A DNA stretch of 64,000 bases from the NCBI GenBank assembly GCA_003415625.1, contig PYIU01000002.1:7254001-7318000 (forward strand), in the 5' to 3' direction. Positions 36,971-46,742 of the stretch are shown here, in pieces. The position numbers and the translations under genes are program-made. Numbering within the stretch: the first letter of the stretch is position 1; each line of letters opens with the position of its first letter. This stretch comes from Aquanectria penicillioides. Its lineage: Eukaryota > Ascomycota > Sordariomycetes > Hypocreales > Nectriaceae. Under the pieces are notes generated by a model, which worked only from the letters and a program-made list of their open reading frames with translations, made no database searches and was not told the DNA's origin.

Positions 36971-38560
36971 TTAGATGAAATATCGCCAGCGGGGATCCTT
37001 TTCTCCATCAGAAAGTTCGCTAGTATCGACATCCTCAGCCTTCACGATCACACCTTGCGCCTCGTCGCGTCGCTTGTTCTCTCGGCGCATCCACATACCG
37101 AGCCAAAACGTAAATGCAATGCAAGTCAAGTTGCAGGCTGCCGTGGCGATCAGAGTTGGCGCGTACCGAGGCGCATACGTGGTTCGGAAAGTAGCAGAGC
37201 TGAGAATTCCACCCAAGTTACCAAGACCAACTAGAAGTCCAGTAGTTGCGGCTCGGGAGTTTTCATTGACATTGTTGTTATTGTGCCACGAGTGAACCAG
37301 GCAGCTGGGGATGTATGCTCCGGAAGCCACGAGGAATGTCGCAAAGTAAGCCACTCCTCTGTTGGCCTCGGCATTTATGGCAGCCAGGATAATAAGGCCA
37401 GTCATGGACAGAGACAGAGAGCCAACAATGTGAAACATTCTCTCACGAGTTCTGTCAGAATTGAAAGTGACTCCCAGAAGAACCAAAAAGCCTACAAAGT
37501 TTGGCGGAACAGTAAGGAGATTGGTGATGACAGTGCTGTATCCCAGCCTCCTAAGAACAAGGGGAAGGAAGTTGGCACTTGTAGCAAAGGCCACTGGGTA
37601 GGTGAAGGAGATGACACACCAGGGGAAAAACTTCCAGTTATTCCATGATGCGAAACATTCCTTGATGTTGAACTCTGAACCCAGCTCTTGAGACCCATCG
37701 CGGAGAAGGCGGGCCCTCGCAGCCTCCTTCTCCTCGTCTGACAAGAACCAAGCTGTGCGAGGGGATTCCGGAAGCCACCAAAAAGCACCAAAGGCGAAAA
37801 TAACTGTGAGACCACCCTCCAGCAGAAACAGATACTGCCAACCTTGAATAGCTGTCCCTTCAATCTGGAAGACACCAAACGAGATGAGACCAGAGAATGC
37901 AGCAGCTAGGAGAGCACTTCCAAAGAAGATGGCAATTCGAAAGCCTAGCTCTCCACGAGTATAGAACAAAGTAAGATAGAAGACTGTTCCTGCAAAGAAA
38001 CCAGCTTCAAGCGCACCAATAAGCAGTCGGACAACCAACATGCTGGCAAAGCCTTTGCAGGCCACCTGGATCATCGACAAGCCACCCCAGGCAAGCATCA
38101 GACTTGGAAGGATGGCTCGTCCCGAGAAACGCTTGGTAAGCAGGTTGAGGGGGAGATCACAAAGACCATTGGGGACGTAAAACAGCAGAATCAGAAGGGA
38201 GTATTGCTCTCCAACAAAGTGCAGATCTTTGCTCATGCCATCAGTTTCTGCGTTTCCAAGATTGCTCTTGTTTTTGTTAGAATAAAATGTCATGCACTGA
38301 TCCCAAGGGATGTATGTTACATACACGATCTACAGAGTTGAAGAAGTACATGATTGACAGGTACGGAAGAAGGTAAAGGTCCATCTTCCTGACTAAAAGA
38401 CACTTAGCATGCATTTCTGCCCCTCAAAAGTTGAATACTTACCATATGCTCTGTCTTGAACCTTATTGATTGTCACGTTGGTAGAAGTTCCAATCTCTTC
38501 TTCAGATCCAACCCTGTCGGACTGGATCTGAGACTCGGTGTTCTTTTCGTTGGCATCCAT
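36971..38560 (-). CDS. MFS transporter, anion:cation symporter (ACS, allantoate/nicotinate-like) family
   Basis: A 12-helix plasma-membrane permease of the fungal ACS group (DAL5/TNA1/SEO1-like), importing organic anions with protons. The start is ATG at 38558-38560. Two introns interrupt the N-terminal region. Exon 2 encodes MDLYLLPYLSIMYFFNSVDR, and after the second intron (GTATGT donor) the frame continues SNLGNAETDGM, together giving the family's D-R-x-N-I/L-G-N-A motif. Further marks are KRFSGRAILPSLMLAWG, WWLPESPRTAWFLSDEEK after helix 6 and NVNENSRAATTGLLVGLGNLGG before the last helices. The tail is charged. The adjacent siderophore-type transporter is on the same strand, but there is a 700-bp gap and no sign of a common transcript. 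Confidence 0.9.
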
Positions 38561-39265
38561 GCTGCCTTCCGGTGATCTTGCAATACTAGGACAGTTGGAG
38601 ACAAAGTAATTAAAAACTTCTATGTTTCAACAATTCACATTAGATGGGCGATGTCACTTTAAGTATCTGCATCGGAGTCACCTCTGTAGGCTCTGTTTCT
38701 ACAAACACTTCCCCGCATGGCTAAGCTGGTCAATCAAACAAAACTAACTGGAACCATGATATCAAATACAACCGAGCCCGCCTGATATAGGGCTAAAATC
38801 AGCCCACAACGACGTGCAGCGGGCGTGAATGTGTCTCAATAGAAGATATGAACAGGAATTTGATCAAGAGTGGGGGAACTTATCAATGATTGCTTGCTAT
38901 CAAGAGTGGGTGGTGTCGGACAGACTTGTCCGGGTCCGATCCTACATTAACCCCAGAGGTATTCGGGTTTAAGCCGGAAGGAGAGGCAAGGAAATAAGCT
39001 GTAGATGCTTAATAACGTACAGCTTATCTGAAGCATTGAGCTAGTTCCAACTCGTGCCACTAGTGGTCGAGTTCGTGCTCACTAATGGGTGAAAGGGAGG
39101 TCTACGATAAGAAAGGAACTAAATGAAAACTGGGTTTATTCCTGACCTTGACATTAGTCTAAGGCTAATCCACAAGCAAGCTGGGACGCGGTGCAGCTAC
39201 CAACCATTTTATCCCTCCTACCCACATCCCAAAGACGATGCTTGGCATTATTTCTGCGCAGTACC
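38561..39265. other. Intergenic, about 700 bp
   Basis: Promoter of the ACS transporter gene plus the 3' flank of the next transporter gene. Nothing else was recognised. Confidence 0.5.
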
Positions 39266-40984
39266 TTATTTAGAGAGTCTTAAATCCCTCAAGAAGAGGG
39301 CGAAAATAAGAATTGGAATATAAAGACACATGCCGGTGGTTGTTAGGAGCCTCTGGATGTATCGATAGCTTTCGATGATAGCTGTGCGCTCGGCAGTGCC
39401 AACGGGGTACTTGGGGACCACATACAAAGGTGAAGCATACACTGCCTGGGCCAGTTGAAAATTGGGCGCCAAGTCCTTTTGGAGTCGTTGATAGAGAGTT
39501 TGCGTCCAGATGGACCTAGAAACACTGTTTCTAAGCGCCATGCCAAGATGATTCATCATCAGCATGATGCTGGTAACGACGGCCAAGTCTTCATGTTTCG
39601 CGAGAGCTTGGGCAGAAGCCAAGGTCGGACAAAGGAAGAATACTCCGGCGATGCCGAGCAAAACCTGGGCTGCAATGACACCAGACTTGGCACTCGGTCC
39701 GGCACCACCGCGAAAATGAAACAGAAGCCCGTATGCGAGGAGCCAGAGGCCAATTCCGCCGACAATGAACGGCTTGAGCCGGCGAACTTTTCTAATAACC
39801 AAACCAAAAGACATACCGCCGATCACGGCGCAGAAGCTGTAGATGGATGCGATGCGGGTGGCGGCTGCGATGCTGAAATCGAATCCTACGTATAGAACAG
39901 TGTAAAGGAAGTCGGCTTGTGTGTACCATGAGAACGTCAAGAAACACGCAACCCCTAAAGCAGCCCAGATCCCACGATCCTTAAGAAGGTAAGATGGTAT
40001 CAGAGGATAGGTGGCCTTCTTTTCCCGAATTATGAAGAGCGGAAATGTAAGGAACCCAAGGACTAGAGGAGCGATGATACCGGCTGACTTCCATTTCCTC
40101 GTCTCACCTCCTGCTAGAGTAAGGGTGATAAGTGTAAGGGTTAGCGCAGCGGTGAGTAGGAAAATTCCAACCATATCGAGCCTCCAGAAGAGATCGATAA
40201 AAGTTTCCAAGTTATACGTTGAATGAGCGCTTGCAGCATTGGGCTTGTTGGAAAGCGCTTTCGAAGCCCGGCGCCCAACAATGGCCATGATAGTAATGAA
40301 TGGAAATGTGCAGGCTGGATAGATGATACTCCACATGCCAATGCCCCATTTCCAAGTGGTAGCGCCGAGCACGGCTTGGGCGACATTGCCGCTGACCCAC
40401 GTGTTGATAATGTAAGCTGAGTTGGGGATGAGGAAAAAGAATACTCGGCTCTCGATAGCCGTGAGATCGGAAATTATAATTTCTAGAGTGAGAAGTGTGC
40501 AAGTGTACCCCATCTGGTAGAAGATGGCACCGGCGGCAAACGCCTGGACGTTTGAGGAGCACGTTTCGATGACAGTGCCTGTGATGTAGAGCAGCAGAGC
40601 GACCAAGAACATCTCTAGGCGCCCGAATTGATCCGACAGCTTGGCAACCAGAGGCTGAGTAACGGCAGCGATGACTCCGCGGATGACGTTGATGGTTGAG
40701 AGAAGTGAGTGCTTCGAATAGCTCGAAGTTGCGTAGCCCTGGTATGTGCTCCGAGCCAGGGCGTCGAGACCGTAGGCGTAACCGAGAAGAAATATGCTGA
40801 CGAACAACATGCACCGTTCGTTAAATTTCAGCACCTCATTAAAAACTTCCATCCGAATAACACCAGGAAGCTTCTCATCCTGTGAGATGGGGTCCTGGGA
40901 TTCTGAAGTCACCACCTCCTCTGGGCTGGTCTTCTCCTCTGGGCTCGAAGGAGTGCCCACTTCCAAGGAAGCTGTGGAACCCAT
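39266..40984 (-). CDS. MFS siderophore-iron transporter-like protein (SIT family)
   Basis: A single-exon, 572-aa, 14-helix MFS permease of the siderophore transporter (SIT/ARN) type, which takes up ferric siderophores at the plasma membrane or endosome. Features include FVSIFLLGYAYGLD in helix 1, YQGYATSSYSKHSLLSTINV in the first loop, LSDQFGRLEMFL (motif A), and an extended C-terminal half ending in a last extracellular loop with YVVPKYPVGT and a final helix. The start is ATG at 40982-40984. The open frame continues upstream but lacks an ATG. No siderophore biosynthesis gene is in the window, so it may serve scavenging of foreign siderophores (inference). Close relatives include glutathione exchangers, an alternative role. 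Confidence 0.88.
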   Translation of the reverse strand: MGSTASLEVGTPSSPEEKTSPEEVVTSESQDPISQDEKLPGVIRMEVFNEVLKFNERCMLFVSIFLLGYAYGLDALARSTYQGYATSSYSKHSLLSTINVIRGVIAAVTQPLVAKLSDQFGRLEMFLVALLLYITGTVIETCSSNVQAFAAGAIFYQMGYTCTLLTLEIIISDLTAIESRVFFFLIPNSAYIINTWVSGNVAQAVLGATTWKWGIGMWSIIYPACTFPFITIMAIVGRRASKALSNKPNAASAHSTYNLETFIDLFWRLDMVGIFLLTAALTLTLITLTLAGGETRKWKSAGIIAPLVLGFLTFPLFIIREKKATYPLIPSYLLKDRGIWAALGVACFLTFSWYTQADFLYTVLYVGFDFSIAAATRIASIYSFCAVIGGMSFGLVIRKVRRLKPFIVGGIGLWLLAYGLLFHFRGGAGPSAKSGVIAAQVLLGIAGVFFLCPTLASAQALAKHEDLAVVTSIMLMMNHLGMALRNSVSRSIWTQTLYQRLQKDLAPNFQLAQAVYASPLYVVPKYPVGTAERTAIIESYRYIQRLLTTTGMCLYIPILIFALFLRDLRLSK

Positions 40985-42183
40985 GACGAGGAAAGTATAT
41001 TGCAGGTTGGAATATAGACAAACGTTGATGCACTCGAATGCCCTGCGTCCTCGCAAGAGACTTTGCTCCTTTATAAGAGTTGCCCCTGCTCTTGGACGTG
41101 GAGGCCGGCGAGCAAATATTTACACACATCCCCGTCTAATAACAGACATCACATGTTGCATGGATTGCCGCTGTTGCAGTTGAATAACCCATTTAAGCTT
41201 GTTTGCTGACATCAGACAACTTGTGGCTCTAAAGCGGCCTCTGCATCCTACGCCAAGGAAGTCGTGTAGACCGCAGGGCTACGACCAACTTACGTAGTTC
41301 ATGTCCCCGTTTCCAGGATCGGCTAGTCGCTTGAAGCGCGGAACAATCCCACGCGTCTTTTTTCGAGATTCCCATCCTAGCTGCCCCCAAGTTGTTACTG
41401 TTGGCTGAATAACTACGAGTAAATTTATCTTATCAATCTGATCACGAGGACGTGGTCGTCATATGAGATTGGGTTCTCGCTTGAAGGAATGCCTGCTAGC
41501 GGTCGATCTGAGTTTCTGCGGGGTCTGAAGCTTGTAGAATATTGTGTACCGGTACCGGTACCGGCAGACCGAGACCAGACCATCGGTGTTCCTACTAACA
41601 TGATGCATTCTGCAGCGTCTATGTATGTATGTCTCTCCTTACGCGGCGAACGTCTGATCAGATAACGCAGCTAGTTTGAAGCCAAATCCTTTGTCTCAAC
41701 ATTCTAGAGACCAAGGTCCATCTTCGTTGGTTAACTCGAGGGGCGACCCATTATTCCATCCCAGGGTGGACTTCCGTCTCTCGCTTAGAGGCCCCAGCTA
41801 CTGGCCAACAAGTCTGGTGAACCCTTTCGACAGTCAGGTATCCACTGCTGAGCAGATTTTTTGTTGTGGTTTTCTGTTACGTATTTGGTGGAATATCCGT
41901 ATTACCGGACTCCCCCGTCGACACTGAGGAAAAAGTCTCATTGAGACATCTAACAATAACACTTCTTCTATTTGCCCAAATATAAAGTCTTGGCAAAGTG
42001 CCGTGTTGACTAGATGTTCCCCACATCAGAGTTTTCCAATGGTTACCACCCACCTGGTCATGTTGTAGTACACACCTGAGTCGAGGCCATTCCATTATCC
42101 CCTGATACCAAAGCCCGATTCTGCCGTAATCCGTGATCCTTGAATCTCCTGTTTGCTCTCGCTCTTCGCCTTCCAGTGTGAGG
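40985..42183. other. Intergenic with a short GGTACC tandem repeat
   Basis: About 1.2 kb without a gene. A GTACCG-type hexamer repeat occupies about 41546-41564. The left end is the promoter of the siderophore-type transporter. Confidence 0.5.
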
Positions 42184-43313
42184 CTATGACGTGGCCTCAA
42201 ATGCCCTTCGGTTGACTGGTGTCAATGGTTCACCACAGAAATCACCCTTGTCATCTACGACCTGTAGAATGTTCTTCATGGCGTTTAACTCAAAGTTGAT
42301 TCGCGTCGTAATCGCGGCTCCGCCGTTGTGGCATGTCAGTGTCACATTGTCCATGGCTGCCAGCTCCTTGGAGATCTGGGGCTCATGGTAGTGCACGTCA
42401 AGTCCTGCAGCAGAGATTTTGCCGCTCTGCAGTGCGTTAATCAAAGCCTCCTCGTTGACGACTTGCCCTCGCGCCGTGTTGATCAGCCGAGCCCCATCCT
42501 TCATGTGCGAGAAAGCTTCGGCGTTAATGAGATCCTGGGTATGCGCATTAAGAGGTGTATGCAGGGTCACGCAATCGGAGATTGCAAGCAGTTCGTGCAG
42601 GCTAGGATGGAAGACAGCGTGGAGCTCCTTTTCGACCTCGGGAGGCGAACGCACGACATCATAGTAATGAATTTCCATGCCGAGGGCGGCCCGAGCCTTG
42701 TGGGCCACCAGTTTGCTGATATTTCCCAGCCCGACGATGCCCAGCACGTGTCCTCGTGGGTTGTATGAAATGCTGCCCACTAGCTTGTGCATGGCGGTGA
42801 ACTGTTCTGGGTCACAGGTGCGAGCGCCCTTTTGCGAGCGCCAGAAGTTGCGGAAGACGGAGAGGATCATGAAGAGGGCTGTATCAGAAACAGCCTCGTC
42901 ACTAGCGCCAGCCCCGTTGGCATACCAGATTTTGCGACGACCAAGGGCATCGGTGTCTGCCCAGTTGAATCCAGCGCCAGCTGAGGCAAAGATGCGGACT
43001 GATGATGGTAAGAGGTCGATCAACTCGTCGTCCCACTGACCCATCTCGCCACCAGTTTGGAAATGGGGCCGGTAGATGGCCACGAAATCTCCATATCTGC
43101 CAGCAATGTTAGTCATGTCATTGACAGCTTGGATGGGAATGGCTCTGCCACCAAGTATTGCTTTTTATCCTTTAGTGCCTTGATGAAAGATTCTCGGTCG
43201 GGCTCCTCGTTGGCCACCACATGGAACCGCTTTGTAAAAACGTCATTGAAAAAGTCGTGGTTGTACTTGATGTCTTCGCCGAGGCGGAGCACGACCGGCT
43301 TACTTGACGCCAT
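42184..43313 (-). CDS. D-isomer-specific 2-hydroxyacid dehydrogenase
   Basis: A 354-aa NAD(P)-dependent dehydrogenase acting on D-2-hydroxyacids (glyoxylate/hydroxypyruvate reductase or mandelate-dehydrogenase type). Exons are 43162-43313 and 42184-43096. The joining intron (43097-43161, 65 nt) begins with GC, not GT, but has a perfect CTAAC branch site and CAG acceptor and restores the frame in phase 2. No GT donor does so at reasonable length. The Rossmann motif is GIVGLGNIS. The catalytic residues are Arg in INTARGQVV, Glu in VHYHEP and His in TCHNGG. It ends after the usual FELNAMKNILQVVDD helix. It is near an aldo/keto reductase and a DenD-like dehydrogenase, suggesting a hydroxyacid or sugar-acid route. 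Confidence 0.88.
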
Positions 43314-43876
43314 GACGAATGAGCGAAGAGAGAATGGTTAAACTAGTTTGAGATCAATATCCCTGACCCAGAGCGCCCGACGAGCCGTTATTTTTGTATC
43401 GCGATGATCTATGTCTCAACGGCCCATGGATTTAACAGCGTGATTCCCCACAACAACAACCCCCGCCTTTCCAAATCTCCAGGACATTCCCGGAGGTGTG
43501 TGGCGTATGTACAATGTAGGTGGATCCTTTGACGGTTATCCAGCCGTAGTGGCGGTCATAACTCCGATGCTTGATGCGGGGAACCGAGGACCGGGACGGG
43601 GAACTAATGCAAGGGCTGGATGACGTGATGGATGTCTTCTGGGTTGATGGGAAGAAAGAGCTGCATTGACTTGGTTAATGTTTAGCATATGGAATGCAAT
43701 CGATTGCTATGGGATGTTAGAACATGAGATGATTCTACTTTGTCCCTGTGCAAAGGTGAATTTCTGCCTCACTTAGGATACTAGACAAAGCAGTACAAAA
43801 AAAACATCACAATAGGCGGTTGTGGAATCATCAATGCAAGACCAAAAATGGTTCAAATTATTTTAAAGACTCTATT
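43314..43876. other. Intergenic, about 560 bp
   Basis: Promoter of the 2-hydroxyacid dehydrogenase gene and 3' flank of the aldo/keto reductase gene. No gene is seen. Confidence 0.5.
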
Positions 43877-45053
43877 TTACATTCCCTCCACCTTTCGAGG
43901 TCGATATCCTGCCTCCAAATATTGCATCTCCTCCGCAGTGAGCTTCACTTCCAGTGCCTTGACCGTCTCTTCAACACGTTTCTCGCTGCTGATGCCTAGG
44001 ATAGGCCAGCATCCTTGATGGAGCACCCAGGCCATGGCCACCAGCGCCATGCTCACGCCTTTATCTTTTGCAATCTTCTCTACGGCATCGACAATGTCCA
44101 AATTGGCATCGGCAAACCATAGCTCTGTCTTCTTGTCCGATGAGGCTCTCGTGCTCTTTTCGGCATTCCGTGAGTGCGCGAGCATGCCTCTCGCGATCGG
44201 GCTCCAGGGGATGACTCCGACTCCAGTGGCGCGGCAAAAGGGGATCATCTCGCGTTCCTCTTCACGGTAAAGGAGGTTGTAGAATGGCTGCATGCTGATA
44301 AACTCGGTCCAGCCGTGCATCTTGGCAACGTACTGCAGACGCGCAAACTCCCAAGTGTACATGCTTGAGGCGCCAATGTAACGCACTTTGCCGCTCTGCA
44401 CGACCTCGTGCAGGGCCCTCATAATTTCTTCTGGTGTGGTTTCACGGTCCAGGCGATGCAATTGTAGGACATCTGTGTCTGCATTAGCCTTTACTCATAC
44501 TAGAGATGTTGGATTAAGGCTGCTTACCGATGTAATCTGTGTCTAACCTCTCCAGACAGCGGTCGACTGCGTCAAAAATGTGTTTTCGGCTCAGACCCAT
44601 TTGGTTGACCAGAGGCCCATCATTGATGCTTGCAGGCCGACTGTCATCATCCATGACGGGATTAAAGATCTTTGTCATGATGACAACCTTGCTGCGCGGA
44701 ATGCTGAACTTCTTCAGTGCCTTACCAACGATCACCTCGGATTTGCCATTGGAGTATGTATCTGCGGTATCCTAGACCATCCGCTAATTAGACGTGTGAC
44801 TAGATATGATGAATGGACGTAAGATTTCATACCCAGGTGTTGATTCCAAGGTCGAATGCTTTCTTAACCACCTTCAAACTCTCATCCTCATCCAATACCC
44901 AAGGGGAGCCTTCCCACTTGCTCGATCCAAAGGTCATGCATCCCAGGATGACTTTTGAGATTTTGAGGCCGCTGGAGCCCAGCCTGGTCAAAGTTAGTGG
45001 GCGCAAGCCAGTGATTATAGTCGGGGATGCGGAACTCACCGTGTGTACTCCAT
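43877..45053 (-). CDS. Aldo/keto reductase
   Basis: A 334-aa NADPH-dependent aldo/keto reductase of the YakC/voltage-channel-beta-like fungal group. The four exons are 45040-45053 (only 14 nt, encoding MEYTR with the next exon), 44833-44983, 44528-44771 and 43877-44472. The catalytic tetrad is visible as Asp and Tyr in WDTADTYSNG, Lys in VIMTKIFNP and His in LQLHRLD. The C-terminal NADPH-binding segment is ILGISSEKRVEETVKAL. The start codon lies in a micro-exon that is easily missed: the ATG at 45051-45053 followed by a GTGAGT donor. It reduces aldehydes, ketones or sugars; the substrate is unknown. It shares a 477-bp divergent promoter with the DenD-like gene, which points to co-expression. 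Confidence 0.92.
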
Positions 45054-45530
45054 CTTTGCGGCTGTAGGCATGACTGTTTCAGTGCTACTGCTACGAGTGT
45101 GGCGTTGAAGTTGAGCGATGGACGGAATCGACTAAAACTGATACCTTCCAAGTGATGGCTATCACACAAAGGAATTAACAGACGTTATACTAATCCAAGC
45201 CAAATCCCTTCTCTTCGTGTGTTTCTCTGCTTACTGCGGAGTCGGCGTCCAGCGAGGCCATTCCAGCGGCCCAGGCCCCGGTTAGCGCCCGGACTTAACT
45301 CCGTAGCGCCCTTTCCAGCGGCGTCAGCGGCCGATGTCCCTTTGTGGAACCAACCCACAAGTCCAAGTCCAATCATTTTGGGTTTCTGAAAGATCTCCAA
45401 AAGCACAAGGGCACACTGAATAATATAGACGGTAAATTTTGGTGTTTTTGGATGGTTGAGAGCATATTCCACAGCTTCTACATCTCTCCTTTTCCCCGAC
45501 AGCCTAACGTATTTCTGGCGGGCAACTACA
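45054..45530. promoter_or_regulatory. Shared divergent promoter of AKR and DenD-like genes
   Basis: A 477-bp gap between two divergent ATGs. It shows no coding features, so common regulation of both genes is likely. Confidence 0.5.
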
Positions 45531-46529
45531 ATGGGAAGCCGGATCCTTTCAAAACACATCCTCATTACCGGAGGCGCCGGTTTTGTTGGACAAGATCTGG
45601 CAGCTGCCCTTGTTAGTCAGTCTGATGACTTGCGTTTGACTCTCACAGATGTGGTTGAGCCCCCTATTCCGAAATCAGCCAGCAAACATGCCCACCGCAT
45701 AGAGACCATCAAGTGCGATTTGACAGACTCGTCTGTCATTGCCAAGCTCTTCCAGTCACCATACTCTGCAGTCTATCTTCTCCATGGCCTCATGTCCGGA
45801 GGAGCCGAGGCGAATCTTGAGCTCGGCTGGAGAGTGAACTGGGATTCGCACCGAGGAATCCTAGATTTCCTTCGACAAAATCACCGTGGTGCTGTCGTCG
45901 TCTTCCCCTCCAGTCTAGCCGTATATGGGCCTACGGATGGCGATGGCATCACGAGCGAGGCAACGTGCCCTCTTCCACAATCGAGCTATGGCGCGCAAAA
46001 TCACATGGTTGAGACGTATCTTGGTGACATGTCGCGCCGTGGACTCCTCGACGGCCGTGTTGTTCGCTTGCCCACCATTATTGTCCGTCCAGGAGCACCT
46101 TCTGCTGCGGCTAGCTCCTTTGCCAGCGGCATCGTCCGCGAACCACTGAACGGCGTGGAGACTGTGCTGCCGGTGGCTCGAGGCTTGAAGATGTGGGTTT
46201 GTAGTCCAGAGACCGTGGTGCAGAACCTCATCCTCATCAAGGATGTACCGGCAAGCCGTTTTGGACTATCCAGAGTCGTGAATCTGCCGGGCATTACTGT
46301 GACCGTGCAGCAGATATTGGATGCGCTGGAGGCTGTTGGCGGATCTAAAGCCATATCTCTGATCAAGGAGGAACGAGATCCGAAGGTGGAGGCAATTGTG
46401 GGAAGCTGGCCGGCACGGTTCGACACGAGGGTGGCGGAGGGTTTGGGCATGATTGCGGATGTGGATTTGGTTCAGAATGTGACTTCATTCTCTAAGAGGC
46501 TGGGGGTGACGGCAAATGAGTCAAAGTAA
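45531..46529 (+). CDS. NAD-dependent epimerase/dehydratase family protein, D-erythronate dehydrogenase (DenD)-like
   Basis: A single-exon, 332-aa extended-SDR enzyme. The start chosen is ATG at 45531, giving MGSRILSKHILITGGAGFVG with the Rossmann GxxGxxG motif. The open frame extends upstream but without conserved sequence. The segment GRVVRLPTIIVRP, followed by GAPSAAASSFASGIVREP, is diagnostic of the DenD branch, which in bacteria oxidises D-erythronate to 2-keto-D-erythronate. The catalytic serine region (FPSSLAVYG) and Tyr (SSYGAQN) are present. However, the YxxxK lysine is asparagine here (YGAQN), which would normally cripple catalysis. It may be a real divergence or a recent mutation. 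With the neighbouring aldo/keto reductase and 2-hydroxyacid dehydrogenase it suggests a tetronate or hydroxyacid pathway (inference). Confidence 0.82.
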   Translation: MGSRILSKHILITGGAGFVGQDLAAALVSQSDDLRLTLTDVVEPPIPKSASKHAHRIETIKCDLTDSSVIAKLFQSPYSAVYLLHGLMSGGAEANLELGWRVNWDSHRGILDFLRQNHRGAVVVFPSSLAVYGPTDGDGITSEATCPLPQSSYGAQNHMVETYLGDMSRRGLLDGRVVRLPTIIVRPGAPSAAASSFASGIVREPLNGVETVLPVARGLKMWVCSPETVVQNLILIKDVPASRFGLSRVVNLPGITVTVQQILDALEAVGGSKAISLIKEERDPKVEAIVGSWPARFDTRVAEGLGMIADVDLVQNVTSFSKRLGVTANESK

Positions 46530-46742
46530 AGCCATGTATTTTCTTTCCTTAATTTTTAGGTAATTGAATGGAACCGATGGATTAGAGTTGAGAATGAGAG
46601 TAGGCAATTGGAAGATCTTTTTACCAGGAATTCATAATGGGGAGAGGGAATCTCTGATGCCATGATAAATTCCTGCGTCTGGCAATTGGGCGGTTCGTGT
46701 GGATTTGCCTGGGTTGAGAATAAATCATACATCACCATTGAA

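Noticed and set aside
40985..41056. 24-residue N-terminal extension of the siderophore-type transporter
   Set aside because: It has no ATG start and no conserved sequence; ATG at 40984 gives the normal N terminus.
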